DNA of 64,000 nt from Anopheles merus. Lineage: Eukaryota; Arthropoda; Insecta; Diptera; Culicidae. Below, in pieces: positions 22,927-35,700 of this stretch. The notes under the pieces are model-generated. The model was not told the origin of the DNA. It did not search any database and saw only the letters and a program-made list of their open reading frames with translations. The translations under genes were made by a program, and so were the position numbers. The stretch lies in assembly GCF_017562075.2 (NCBI RefSeq), contig NC_054081.1, positions 9,085,713 to 9,149,712 on the forward strand, in the 5' to 3' direction. Numbering within the stretch: position 1 is the first letter of the stretch; the number at the start of each line of letters is the position of its first letter.

Positions 22927-25900
22927 ATGTATGCCAATTATTTTTCCGTACATTAGAACTTGTAAACTAGGGACAACAATTGTTGTATTTTAAATTCTAT
23001 TAATTTAATTATTAATTGCTCAGCTTAAATTGAATTCTTTTGGAACAGACAGCTTAAACCGTCAGGTAGAAACAATCAACTGACAGTCAAAACTTGATGC
23101 ATTAGTGATAAAAAGTGTGACAAGCTGTGAAGAGTTGTTGAAATTGCTAGAACCATCCGATAGTTTCTCCAACGCAACCGTCATACACTCTTGTTTGAAC
23201 AGCCTGCACACGTATGCAACTATAAATGAGTATGGTAACAGCATCGATTGCGCTTGAAGTATTCTATTTACCCCTTTTCCTTGTCCCTGATTTAATGCTA
23301 AAAATGTATGTTTTTTTTTTATTTGGCCAAACTTTTCAAAATTAAATTGCCTACTTTCAGGCACATCAAACACGTTGGTTCGCGGTGGGGCAGGTAGCGT
23401 CTATAAATTGTGTCCCCTTTTCAGAGACCTTTTAACAGTAAAAAAATAATAAAAAAAATGAAACTAATTTTTAAAAAATTACATCAATACATCCTTCTGA
23501 TCGATATGTCATCAGCGCAAGAACGACCAAAAAATCCCCCAAACAACATTTTTCTACATTCCATCTCAGCCTCAGGCACTAATCCACCCCCAAGCGCCGG
23601 GAGACGTGTGGACTCAAGCAACAGTCAATCATGCGACCCACCCACCAACCCTGCTACCTCCCCCAGTCACAGCACCAGTCGGCCCAGCAAACCAGCGACC
23701 CCTGCATGGCCGGTTGCAGGCAACAGTTGTGCCATTAATCACGCAGTGCGTGTTGCGCCTTCCCGTTTGCCGGACCGTCCGAATGCGTGCCGCAGAAGCA
23801 ATGTGTGCGCGTGTGTGTGAGTGTTTTTTATACGTTCGTCAGCAGTCAAACAGAGCAGAGTGATGGCATGACGAAGAGAGGAAGAGAGACAGAGAAGGAG
23901 AGCGATAGAGAGAGTTCTAGGCCGTTTTCTGCATGACAATCCATTCTTGCTTGTATCCGAAGACATTTTCTCTCTATTATGTTTTAACCATTTCTCTTTC
24001 TCTCTTTCTCTCTCTCTCTCTCTCTTCATGGTTTCGCTCTAAACTAGAGCATCCCGCTCACGAAACGGGGGAAAACAGTTTACCGTTTCAACCGATTCCG
24101 AACGAAAGAGAGCCAAAAACTCGAACCACGAAGAAAGAGATACGAACCGGCAGCAGGGGAAACCCAGAAGGAAAAGCCCAAACATCCCCCTCCTTCCCCC
24201 CATCATTCGTACGTACCTCGCACCCCTTCCTCCTCAAATGACGTACATACCTTTGCCACGGAGCCCGAACCGTTCCCGACGTTCGCGTTGGTGGCGAATC
24301 TCATCGATCCGTCCGTGGCTGCCCGCCTACCCCCGAAGGTAGGCAAACTGGCCCGAAACGAACTTTAGGCGAACCACCGACTCTCCCTCGCTTCCACACT
24401 CCCTACCCGTCCCCCCCCCCCCGACCCCTCTTTATGCCCACGCACAAATGCCAAATGAAGCTGTCCGGGGAGCCTCCTCGCTTGGCGCAAACGATCGGAA
24501 AGATTACGATTAATGGGGCTCCTGTGCCTTCTCCCCCAACGCGCCCACATCGCCCGAAAACAATGCCATCATTATCCTGCACACCTCCCCACTCCCCCGC
24601 CTCCCTCTACATTGCTATTATCGCCCATAACCGTTAAGGGGTTGGATGATTATTATTTTATTGACGTTATTTGTACCACACGCGCGCCCGCCCGCGGTAA
24701 TGGTGAGTTATCGTGCTGCCTTCCTTCCTGGCCGGCCAGAAAGCACCCCCCTCAAAGTGGAGCCGAAAATAAATACCCCATAATGATCTCTCCTTCACGC
24801 TCGCTTTCCGCTCTGCTTGCTCCCTCTTTCTCTCTTTCTCTCCTTCTCTCGCCGTACCCCGAACCAACGATCTGACATTCAATACCGTTCGGCTGGCGGT
24901 CCCGTCCGAAATGGCGCAAATAAGACTTGACCTACTCCATCCGAGCGGGACACACACATTCACAATCGACATGGTGTAACTCTTTTTTTTTTGGTTAGTT
25001 GTTGCTCTGGGATGCCTTCCAACTCCCTCCCCCCGTTGCGCGCAACTGCTCTCCGCGCGCAGTTTTCGGGTTCGTTTCGGGCCACGCTCGTTGTGCGTCT
25101 ATTTTTACGCGGGAAATTTTCATTTTTCAAAAACACCACACCAGCAACGCGCACTGTGGAATGTGAGCGAGAGAGAGGGAGGGGGGGGGGAGGGGTTTGG
25201 GTGGAAAACCGAGAAGCTCAAGGAGCACGCAGAGAGGCCGTTTTTGAAGATGGAATTAACTTCTGCGAGCGAATTATTGCGGAAGCGAAGGTTTAGACAA
25301 TTTCCCCGTCCCGAAGTACAAGCGGTAGCTCATCTTACATTGTGTCGTTGCGATGAGCATTGCTGCTGCACACACACACGCATACATGCGCATGTACAAC
25401 ACCAACTTTATGGTTTATAATTGTCTCCCAACAGTTGGTCGCCCGTGCAGCAGTGCGCTCCGGCATTTGCGCAAGTCGGATCGCGATCAAACTCTCTTCA
25501 TTCTTACTCTTGCTGTGCTTCTCTCTCCCTCTCAATATTTTAACATTTTCCACCTTAACCACCAACGATCGCTTAGGTAGGTGCGAAAGTGTTGCCCTTC
25601 TTTTGTGACCATTTTTTCAGCGCGACGATAAAGATAATAACCACACACACGGCCGTAATCACAGGTACACTCAGACTCGCGCTGTGTCGATACTGGTGGG
25701 CAATAAGCGCACCTACTTCAGGTGTGGTTCAACAGTGCCGTGCAGAAGCTTTCGCGCTGCCACAAGAAAGCTCTCCAATAGGTTCCCAACTGGACCCGTG
25801 CCCGCGCTAGTGTGTAATGGGACCTTTTTCCAATGGGTCATTTTCGCAGTAATTTCTGATTAGAATTTGATTTAAGCAGAATACAACTTTTACTTTCCAT

Positions 25901-25945
25901 TCAAAACACATTACACGAAGAGAGCAAAGAGAGGGAGACAGAATT

Positions 25946-25976
<31 letters not shown>

Positions 25977-26263
25977 AATTGGCACCACATAACTCCCGAG
26001 AAATGTGTGAATATGAATGTGTGTGGTTTATTTTCTCCCGTGCCAAAGGACAGTGCCGCCGGGTGAGTGTGTTGTGTTGTGTCCCGCAGTTGTCCGCAAG
26101 CATCTAGCCGGTCTGGACACACAACGGCAGACGACGACACGCGCACGCACACGACGCAGCCCCTTCCCACCAGGACCCACGGCTGCTCCTCCTGTGGTGG
26201 TTGTGTTTGGGTGACAGTTTTCCATTCCCTTTTTCCCCCCCGAGTTTTCCGAAATTGTTGAAG
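22927..26263. other. Upstream noncoding region of the plus-strand NRF gene
   Basis: No exon is supported. Visible features are a proline-rich but unsupported open frame near 23.5-23.8 kb, CT-rich blocks (24000-24026, 24826-24851), a G-run at 25180 and an acceptor-like polypyrimidine-cag at 25607-25619. 5' noncoding exons of the downstream gene may lie here but cannot be fixed from sequence alone. Confidence 0.5.
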
Positions 26264-26303
26264 CGAGAGAGAGATAGAGAGAGAGAGAGTGAGAGAGTGA
26301 GAA
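26264..26303 (+). promoter_or_regulatory. GAGA-rich element upstream of the NRF gene
   Basis: About 40 bp of GAGAG words (with gata and gtga interruptions) lie 190 bp before the start codon at 26494. In dipterans such runs can bind GAGA factor and keep promoters open. They are also simply common in this window, so the role is an inference. Confidence 0.3.
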
Positions 26304-26493
26304 AGCGCAACCGATCAAATCAAACGTGTGGCAACGATCAACGGCGCTGGGCGTGACCGACGATCAACAAACGACCCCCGTTCCGCCCGTCCAGGATATG
26401 TTGCGGGTGGCTCGTGTGCAGGTGTGAGTGAGTGTGTGTATCTCGAAGCAAACGATAGTGCACGTGTGTGTGTGTGTGTGTGGTGACGAGGCA

Positions 26494-29400
26494 ATGGTGG
26501 CGAACCGACGGCTGCTGCTGGCGGGCGGGCTGCTCTGCCTGTTCGCCCTGCTGCTGGTGGTGGGCGAGGCGGACGGGTTCCGGCTGCGCGAGCACGGCCA
26601 GGAGGAGGGGCTCGCGGTGGTGAAGCGCAAGGTAGCGGGCCGCGGCAAGGGTGACGCACCGTGGTCGGCGGTGACGCGCAAACCCTGGCCAGTGAAGGAC
26701 GATGACGACGAGGATGAGGAGGATGAGGAGGACGAGGAGGATGAGGAGGAAACGGAGGAGCAGGCCGCGATCCGGCGAGCGACCCAGCAGCGGCTGCTCC
26801 GCGCCCGGCACGGGCTGAAGAGCCGCGACAAGCGCCCGGCGGCCAGCGAACGGAGGGAGACGGTGCGCGGTCGGGGAGATGCCGCCGCCGCCGCCGCCGC
26901 CGACAACGACGACGACGACGATGAGGATGAAGTAGCCGAAGCCGAGCCGCGCTCTATTTTTAACCTGTTCGGGTTGCTTGGCTCGAGGCAGCGCACCGGC
27001 AGCGAAGACGAGCGACGAACCGCCGACGGTGACGACGACGATGACGATGACGAGAAGGAGACGCGCCAGCACCCGAAGGAGAAGCAGCGGGAGACGGTGC
27101 GGACCGCCCGGAAGGGGCAGGAGCCGACCGACGAGGCGAGCTGGCTGGAAGGGTTGAAGCGCGCGCTCGAAACGGTGCTAAAGCCGGCGGCCGACGGCCA
27201 TGCGGCGCAGGAGGAAGCGTCGGACGGTGGGCTGCTGCGGTGGGTGCAGTCGTTCCGTGCCGATGCCGCCCGGAAGGAGCAGGACAACCCGATCATCAAC
27301 CTGCTCGCCAGCTGGCTCGCCTCGGCGGACGGCGGGGCCGACTCGCAGGAAGAGATTCGCTTCCGGCCCATCGGCTCGTACGCCGACGACGGTGAGGCGG
27401 ACGCGGACGACGGCCACACCCGGCCCAAGCAGCGCGGCCGGCCCAGGACCGCGCCCGACTCGAAGCTGGTCCAGCTGCTCAACCACAGCCCGATCGCGGC
27501 CCTCTTCCATCCCGCCGAGCTGCCGGCCGAGCCGCCGGTCGAGGCGGGCCCGAAGCGCACCAAGCGGTCGGCCGCCGACGGGCCGGCCCGGGTCGTGAAG
27601 CAGCGCATCGCCATCTCGCCGGAGGACTTCGAGCAGCTGCTGCTGCGCGTGCCCTCCTTCGTGCCGGACTACACGCGGGTCCGGGGGGCCGAGTGCCGCC
27701 GGCAGGGCGAAATCTTCGAGCGGCAGCTGCGCGGCAAGCGGCTCTGGGCGCTGCAGATGATCGATGCGAGCGCGCGGCTCGCGTCCGGGCTGCTGCGCGG
27801 CAACGCCAACCAGCTCGGCGACTTCGACCTGTGCACCGGCATCGCGACGCGCGTGCGGGTGCGCGAGGACGAGCTGGTGCGGCTGCGCGGCAAGTACTGT
27901 CTCGCGCACGTGGACGTGGTGGCGGAGGATGCCGAGCTGCGCGTCCCGGTGCATCTGCTCCAGGGCGGCGGGTTCGTCAAGAGCACGCTCAACGATGTAA
28001 GTACACCAGCCGGGCGCGAGTGCATCCCCACTCCACAGCTTCCCAACCAACGTGCGGTAGGATCTTGGGATTGAGTTTCGTTGCAGTTGCCGCTATTCGT
28101 ACCAAAACTAGGTCCAAATCATGGAACGAGATACTCGTCCAATCAAATTCATCATCCCAACTTTGCCGGTGAATCGGAGCAACCTTTTTTTATCGAAACA
28201 GAAAGAAACGGGGCATGTCTTCGATATACAGATCCGGTACACTCTTCGGTATTTATTTAAACGCTGGTGGCATTTGCAAATACCGTTCAAACCAAAAGAT
28301 CAAGCCTCGAACGGATCTTGGATTTGATGCCAATGTGAATCATCTTTCTTTTTTTTTTTTTTTTGGACGACCATCTTCAAGCATTTCCCATGATGTATTT
28401 TTGTTGACTTTACGAAGAAACCAAGTAGGAATAAGCTGCTTTAACAAGCTGCTTTAAGCTCTTAAATATGTTCTTTAATCAGGCATCTTTGTTAGGAGAG
28501 TGTTTTTTGTTGTTTTATATCTTTGTTTGTTCAAACATATCGAGAGTTTTGGCTCGGTTCGGCTCGGTGCTCCGAAAAACTCCTCCCAAACCTGTCCCGG
28601 AGGGGAAGAGTTGATTTTGAACCGTTATCACTGTGTACTCGGACTGGAACTTATTTCAACGCCATACTGGTCCACGGGAAATTATCTCCCGGAAATGAAT
28701 TCCTGCAGCAACTCGACACGTTCCCAGGAACGGATCTCAAACCCAAACTCTTTTGTGTAGATTCTGATCCTGGAACTGATTCAAGAGCCTTACTGGATCT
28801 TGCAATAGATCCAGAAATTTAGGCAAAACAATAACTAGTTCCGAATCTGGCATTGATCTCAAACCCAAAACCGGTCCAGCGACAGATCCCGAACTTGTTC
28901 CAGATCTGGAGCTGATTTCTGATTGACTAACCCACACCAATATTGGAACTGATCATGAACCCTAAACTATCCGGGAACTGTTCCCGTACCTGTTCCAAAT
29001 ATGTAACTGATCTCGGTTTCAGTTTTGGAGCTGATTCCCATTGTGGGTATCAGAATTGATAAAAATCCCTAAACTGTCCAGCAGCTATTCCTGGAATTGT
29101 TACGAATCATTAATTGATTCCGAACCTGCTTTGATTCTGGATCTGATCTCAAACCCAAAATGATATTGGATACAATTTAGGAACTGATTGCGAACCCTGA
29201 ACTTTTATCTATTTGCATTATTTTGAACTATTTGCGAACCAGTTCCGAACCAGTAACTGATAACGAATCCAAATCGGGACCTGGAGTAGATCCCGAATCT
29301 ATTTCAGATTTGAAACTGATTCTTGACTGTCTAACCCACACCAATATTACAACTGATTACATGAATCTTAATTAATTACTGTTCCTGTAACTGTTCCGAA

Positions 29401-32400
29401 TCTTGTATTCATTCTGTACTTATTCTGGAATGGAACTGATATCAAACCCAAACCGGTCTCCAACCTGTTCCAATACTGGGGCTTATCTAAATTTCATGCT
29501 CAATTTTGGAATTTATTCCAGGGATCTGTTCCTGAACCTGTTGCAAATGAGGAATTGATTTCGTATCTAGAATTAATTCTGAACTGAATCCGTTTCCATT
29601 TTTGGAACTGATCCGTAACCTTAACCGATCCTGGAACTATTCCCGGACTTGTTCCGAATCTGGAACTTACCTTATATCCAGAGCGGTCTCAAACCCGGTT
29701 TCGATTCTGAGACTGATCCCGAACTCATGTTCGTACTCGAGTCTCGGAACGGATTTCGAATCCTAAACAATCCGGGAACTGTTCTCGAACCTTGAACAAT
29801 ATCGGAACTATTCTTGGACCCGTTCAGATTGTGGTATTGATCCCGAACACATGGCTAATCTTGGTACTGATTACGAACTCAATCTAATCCGGGAACTGTT
29901 CTCGAACCTGCTACAAATTTTCATTTGATTCTGAACCTGGTTTGAATCTCGAACGAATTTTGGTTAAAGTTTTGGAGATGATCCCGAAAACTAAATGATC
30001 TTCAAAAGTATTGCTGGACCTGTTCCGGGAAACCAAAACCAATCACAAAACTATTCCAACATTGGAACTGATTCCGAACCCATAGTGGATTTCGGGAACT
30101 GATCCCAAACCCCTAGACGATCCAGTAACTGTTCGCGGACTCCTTCTTCGGATCTGGAACCGAGTCCCAAACTGATTGATTCACAGATACTAACAACGCT
30201 CCCTTGCTCATTGCAGCCGGACCACTTCCTGCCCCGCTTCACCACGATCAACTGGGGCATCTGTTTGCCGGCCGCCTGCTCGTTCGAGGACGCGGGCAGC
30301 ATCGTGCAGCACTTCGTGCGGCCGTACAACTCCACCGGCATCAAGCTGTTCCTCGAGCTGGAGGAGGCGAACTGTCACGTCCGCCAGGTGCGCACCTGGT
30401 CCCGGCTGCTCAAGGACCACTGGCAGCTGGTAGCCGTGTTGTAAGTACATTGATCGCACTCACACCAACCACCAACGCTCCGCTATCTCATTCGCGCTCC
30501 CTCTCTATGTCCCTCAGTGGTTTCTACACGTTCGTGGCCGTGGTAACGCTGGTCGCGACACTCAACGACTACGAAATCTTCATCAAGATTGAGCCACCGT
30601 CCGCGCAGGACTCGCCGCTCGATCCGCCCGAGCGCCGCACGACGAACGCGTTCCACCAGACGCTGATGGCGTTCTCGCTCAAGCAGACGCTGCCGCAGCT
30701 GTTCGGGGCGGCCGGCGGAGCGTCCGACGACCATCTGCCCTGCCTGGACGGGCTGAAGGCGCTGGCCGGCGCTGCCCTCTTCCTAGCGCTGCGGCTCGTC
30801 CCGCTCGGCTACCAGCCGTTCACCAACCGGAACGAGTTCACCGACAGCTTCAACGCACCGTGGAGCGTCGCGGTCCGGCTGCTGATGCTGTACGCGGACG
30901 TGTTTCTGGTGGTGAGCGGCTTCCTCGCCGCCTACCGCATGGTGCGGGAGTACCGCGAGCGGGCCCGCGTCTCCTGGTTCAAGCGCATCGCCGGCCGGTA
31001 CCTCAGGTGAGTGTCCTCAGTCTTTCAAAGAGTAGCTCAACTCACGCTCACTCACTCACTCGGTGTCGTCTGGCAGGCTGGTGTTCCCGCTCGTGCCGGT
31101 GCTGATGTTCTACGCCTGGGTCTGGGAGCATCTCGGCAGCGGACCGCAGTGGGGCGACGTGGTGACGAAGAACGCGAACCTCTGCAAGCACGGCTACCTC
31201 AGCAATCTGCTCTTCATGCACAACTGGTACCCGATCGAGGAGACGGTCAGTACGGAGCGCTCCTGCTCACAGCGCTCTTCCGCAGCACTCTTCATCACTC
31301 ACCACGCTCTTTTCCACTCTCTCTCACGCTCTCTCTCTCCAGTGCGCTCCGCACACCTTCCAGCTGGCGATCGAGATGCAGCTGAGCGTGCTGGCCCCCT
31401 TCCTGCTGGTGATACTGGTGCGCAGCCCGTTCTACGGGACCGCCGCCTACGTCCTGCTGAGTGCGCTCTCGACCGCGATCCGCTTTGCCGCGACGACCGA
31501 GGACCGGCTGGCCCCGTACGTGTTCCACGGCGTCCGGCTCACGCAGCTCTACCGCACGCTCAACCTGTCCTGCGCCGAGACGCTGCACCGCCTGACGCCC
31601 TACCTGGCCGGCTTTGGGCTCGGCTACCTGCTGCAGGAGGTGGGCCGGTCGCGCCCCGAGCGCGGCGTCCGGTACGCCGGCTGGCTCGGGGCCGCCGTCG
31701 CCCTGCTCTGGTGCGTCTGCTTCCCGCTCGACATCGTGCGCAAGGACTTCCGGTACGAGCCGGCCGATGCGGCCCAGTTTGCCGCGCTCGCACCGCTCTC
31801 CTGGTCGGTCGGCCTCTGCTGGACCATCTACTACTGTCTGGCCGAGCCGGCCAGCCTGCTCAACCGGCTGCTCAGCTCCCGGCCGCTGGTCTGCCTCGGG
31901 CGGCTCACCTACTCGCTCACGCTCGTGCAGTTTCTCGTGTTCTTTTACTTCGCCGGCACGACGCGCGGCACGAGCGTGTTCAGCTTCGCCGGGTACGTGA
32001 ACCGGGCGGAGGTGTGCATTGCGCTCGGAGCGGCCCTCGCCCTCACGCTGCTGTTCGATCTGCCCATCCAGAACGTGAAGCGGCTGCTCGACCAGTACGG
32101 CGTGTTTGAAGGGCTGGAGGTGCGGCCCCCGGTGCAACCGCAGCAGCAGCCGGAACCGGCGGTTGAGGACGAGCCGGTGGCGGAGGCGGAGCCCGAGAAG
32201 AGTGAACCGACGGAGGGAGCGGCGTCGGAGGGAGCTGCACCGGAGCAAGCGGACTTTGTGAGCCCGTTCGACGACCAGGAGGAGGAAGATGAGGGCCTCT
32301 GGCTGCGCAAGCGTGCGGCAGCGCCGGTGGAGCAGCCGACCGCTCCGGAGGAGGACTTCTGGGCGCAGAGCTCCGAGCCGGAGGTGCAGCAGGAGGCAGC

Positions 32401-32605
32401 TCCGAAGGAGAGCGTTGCGGAGCCCGAATCACCGTTAGCGACGAACCCGCCCGACCAGGAGGAAGAGCCTGAGCAGGAAGAGGAGGAGGAAGAGGAGGAA
32501 GAAGAGGAAGAGGAAGAAGAGGAGGAGGAGGAGGAGGAGATCGACGAGGAGAAGGAGGTGAAGCGACGCCCCGCCACCAACGGGGCCAGCTGGTCCCGCC
32601 TGTAG
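26494..32605 (+). CDS. NRF/acyltransferase-3 family membrane protein with acidic extensions (5 exons)
   Basis: Exons: 26494-27996, 30217-30440, 30518-31006, 31077-31245 and 31343-32605 (TAG), all with GT-AG borders and matching phases (0, 2, 2, 0), giving about 1215 aa. ATG at 26494 is the first in-frame ATG and opens a signal peptide (LLLAGGLLCLFALLLVV, residues 7-23). Residues 69-89, 137-146 and 178-188 are nearly all Asp/Glu. The NRF domain spans about residues 398-560, with WALQMIDASARLASGLLRGN, GDFDLC, GKYCLAHV, NWGICLPAAC, six cysteines (401, 447, 469, 517, 522, 554) and a possible glycosylation site N539-S-T. Membrane segments start near 579. The acyltransferase-3 block opens with C651-LDGLKAL. 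The normal histidine 12 residues after Gly654 is missing: Leu667 stands in its place. An acidic tail of about 160 residues ends with a run of about 30 Glu. The family (C. elegans NRF-6, Drosophila drop dead) is thought to move or acylate lipids and other small molecules. Substrate unknown. Confidence 0.93.
28550..30190. repeat. Degenerate GAACTGAT/CCGAACC repeat field in NRF gene intron 1
   Basis: Intron 1 (27997-30216) is almost wholly filled by irregular repeats of words such as ggaactgatcccgaaccc, aactgttcc, gttccgaacctg and cccacaccaatattggaactgat. Spacings are roughly 30-60 bp, with no clean period. It is the same family, inverted, as 300-1340. No coding frame of gene quality is present. 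The field ends about 30 bp before the acceptor of exon 2. Confidence 0.7.
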
Positions 32606-32652
32606 CACCACAGCAGCGCCGCGACGACGCCAACGCAATGTAAAGAACGAAC

Positions 32653-32658
32653 TTTATT
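32653..32658 (-). terminator. Probable poly(A) signal (AATAAA) of the minus-strand NRF gene
   Basis: Read on the minus strand this is AATAAA, 128 bp downstream of the minus gene's stop at 32786. The plus strand gene's stop is at 32605, so cleavage at the usual 10-30 bp downstream would end the minus transcript at about 32625-32640, close to the end of the plus-strand coding sequence. Confidence 0.55.
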
Positions 32659-32741
32659 TAACTAAAAGACAACGACAACCGTTCAAGCGTCATGCTCACT
32701 TCGTGTTTCCCTTAATGTGATAAATATTTACAACTTGTACC

Positions 32742-32747
32742 ATTAAA
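32742..32747 (+). terminator. Probable poly(A) signal (ATTAAA) of the plus-strand NRF gene
   Basis: ATTAAA lies 137 bp after the TAG stop. It is the second most common animal poly(A) hexamer. No AATAAA on the plus strand lies closer. The site is inside the 3' end of the opposite gene, 40 bp from that gene's stop codon. Confidence 0.4.
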
Positions 32748-32785
32748 ATTCCCAATGCTTCCCGCCGCCGCCGCCGCCCGCCCTC

Positions 32786-35700
32786 CTACGCCTCCTCCGA
32801 GGTGCTGTGCGTGTTGTTCGTGCTCAGGCTGTTCGTTTCCGGCTCGCGGGCACCACCCGATGGTCCGCCGTGCGTCGGCCGGATCCGGCTCAGCAGTATC
32901 TTCTCCAGCCCGTGGATCGGCGACTCGAACATGAGGCAGAGCAGCAGCGCCAGCAGGAACGTCAGCGTCATGTGCGAGACGGATTCGGCCGTCTTCGGAG
33001 CGTTTTGTTTTTACCGGCGGCAAACAAGGAAAGAAATTAGTCGTTTTTGGGAACACACTGGTCGTCCTGCTCGAGACCACTTACCAGCGTCGCGATGCTT
33101 GCGTAGAGAGGCGTCCGGCGGGAAGCGGACAGGTACAGCTCGACCAGCCCGTTCATCAGGTACGCACAGTAGGTCAGCCGGCTGAGCGGCACGAACGCGC
33201 GCCAGGAGAGGATGCGGTGCAGGGTGCGGCCGTGGCCGGTGACGCACGCCAGCACCAGCCACCCGTTCGACAGGCTCCAGCCGAACCGGTGCAGCGCGGC
33301 GTACAGCGCGTTGTGCAGGTAGTTGCCGGTGCCGAGCCCGGTGTAGAAGGCGGTTAGGGAGAACATGGCGGTGCAGCCGCAGACGGTGGCCGCCGCCCAG
33401 CAGGCGGCCAGCTTCCGCCGCCCGATCCGAACGCTGGCAGAGTAAAGTTTGAGAGTTAGTTTTTGTGCAGAATTTTTATGTTCCTGTCCCCATCAGCTCA
33501 ACGCTTCTACAGGGGTTGAAGAGTTGCTTTCTAGTGCCATCATCTTTGCAGGATTCTCCGAGTCAACTTCAAATGGGAACGCCGTTATTCGTCGCTTAAG
33601 ATTTGTTTTTCAACAGATGTGTTAACCCTTCCACACATCACAAAAAAAAGGTCTAACTCAATCCATACAAGCATCGAGTGTTGAAAATCATTTTCAGAAA
33701 GCAATGAAAACAACTATTGTGCGGCATATACAAAATACGACAACTAGTGACTAACATCTAGCAAGCCTTGCATGGCTGCAAAATGTCATTGTCAATGTCA
33801 TCAAAAAATCTGACTGAAACAAAATCTATATCAGCGTCACGTACTCAATAGTGATAATCAGAGGTGATACTCAAAGCGATTGGTGTGATCAATGCATGCT
33901 TCGTGACATTTTTGCGACCAACGCTGAGTCAGTCACTTTGTCATGACTTTTTTGTTACTGTGATCAGCTGTGCAAAATGTCACTGATTTAGTCATGACAA
34001 ATTCCGGCTGAAACAAAACCATGTCAGCGTCACGAGCTCTACTGTTGTGACCATCACATGTGACATTGTATGCAACCAACTCTTGGTCTGTCAGTTGGTC
34101 GCGACATTTTCTGTCTGGTAATCATCACGATAGTCATGGGAGATATGCGGTGCGTGCGAGTGTTTCCACGAAACATAATGAGCATGTTTTCTCGCTCTGT
34201 TTTAATCGACTGACATTTGGTCATTTTGCAGCTTGGGACCACGCGCCAAGTATATTCCAAGAATGTCGTGATTATCGCCGACAGAAAATGTCATGACCAA
34301 GTGAGTGACCAACAGTTGGGTGCTGAACAAAATGTCATCAAACATGTGATTGATTCTGCAACCGTTTGAGTATCACCTCTGATCATCTCAGCTGTGTACG
34401 TCCGCTGATTTGAGTTTCGTTTCAGTCATGAGTATTGGGGACTGAAACCAGTGGCATTTGGCGGCACTGTTCACAGCCAGAAAAAGTCATGATTATGCTT
34501 GTGATGGCATGCCTTGGGCACATACGAATGTCACGTTCGGCACGTCATGCTGCACTGTTATTGAGTATCAGTAATGAATATAAAGCCACCACGAATATGT
34601 TCATTGTTTTCGTTGGTGAAAATCTCGTGATGCTCAAGACAAATTGCAGCACTGGCCATGATACCAGGGTTTCCAAATCAAGTTTCAATGTCAACATCAT
34701 TTGCATTGCTTGCGAGATATTTTTCAACAGCTGTCAAATGTTGTATTTCCATCAAAATCAAATTTACCAGCTCGTATACAAGATTTTTAACACGCCACAG
34801 ACTACACTGGGTTTGAAAGTTATTTGTTGTGTGTTGAAAATCATGTGGAAGAACTGAAACAATATTAAAATAACGGTTAAAATACACGATTTTTTCCAAG
34901 TGCACATCATTATTCACTGCTTTCAAGATGTTTTTCAACAGCTGCCGCACATTGTATTGGCATCATAATAAAATTGAACTTGATATACATGGTTTTCAAC
35001 ACATCACTAAAACTTGTTAAACTTATTCTCAGCTTGAAACGTGTTGAACATTGTGTGGAAGATCTGATTGTGATTCAAATGCAATATTTGACAATTGATA
35101 AAATATCTCACAAGCTATGAAAAAAGTTTTTGACATTGAAAATTGACTCAGAAAACTCTTTAAATGCTGTTTCCTGCTTTAAAAGGGGTTTTGAAATTAT
35201 TTTCCAATGTGCACATTACTGTTAACCATTTACAGTTTTCTTCTTTATTACAGCTGTCAAGTGTAGCATTCGCATTACAATAATGTTCAGTTCTTGCATA
35301 TGATTTTCAGCACACCAGGAGCTGGAGTGCGTGTGACAGTTCTCTCTGGTGTGTTGAAAAGCAAATAGAAGAAGCAAAAAAGCACCTTGTGATGCAAGGT
35401 TTAGTGTAAGACAGCTGTTGAAAAACAGCTTGCAGGCGGTGAATACTACCGTTCACATTGAAAATTGACTTGAAAACCCTTATCACATTGAAAAAGGACT
35501 CTGTAAGACTCTGTATTCATTGCTCGATAGATTTTTTTTTATACAGAAACTGTCGCAGATGTTTCTTTACATGAACAACTGTCACATGATGTTATTTTTA
35601 GCCTCTCAAACTAAACCAGAGCATGCGAAAGAAACTTAAAAAAATATTATAGAGCTAACAAGCTATGTGACAGCCGTTGAAAAACATCTCACGAACGATG

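Noticed and set aside
27178..28050. Long open frames on the minus strand opposite NRF exon 1 (also opposite 31295-32633 and 36263-37516)
   Set aside because: They mirror very GC-rich true exons; composition (Arg/Ala/Gly/Pro) and lack of splice logic mark them as shadows of the real genes.
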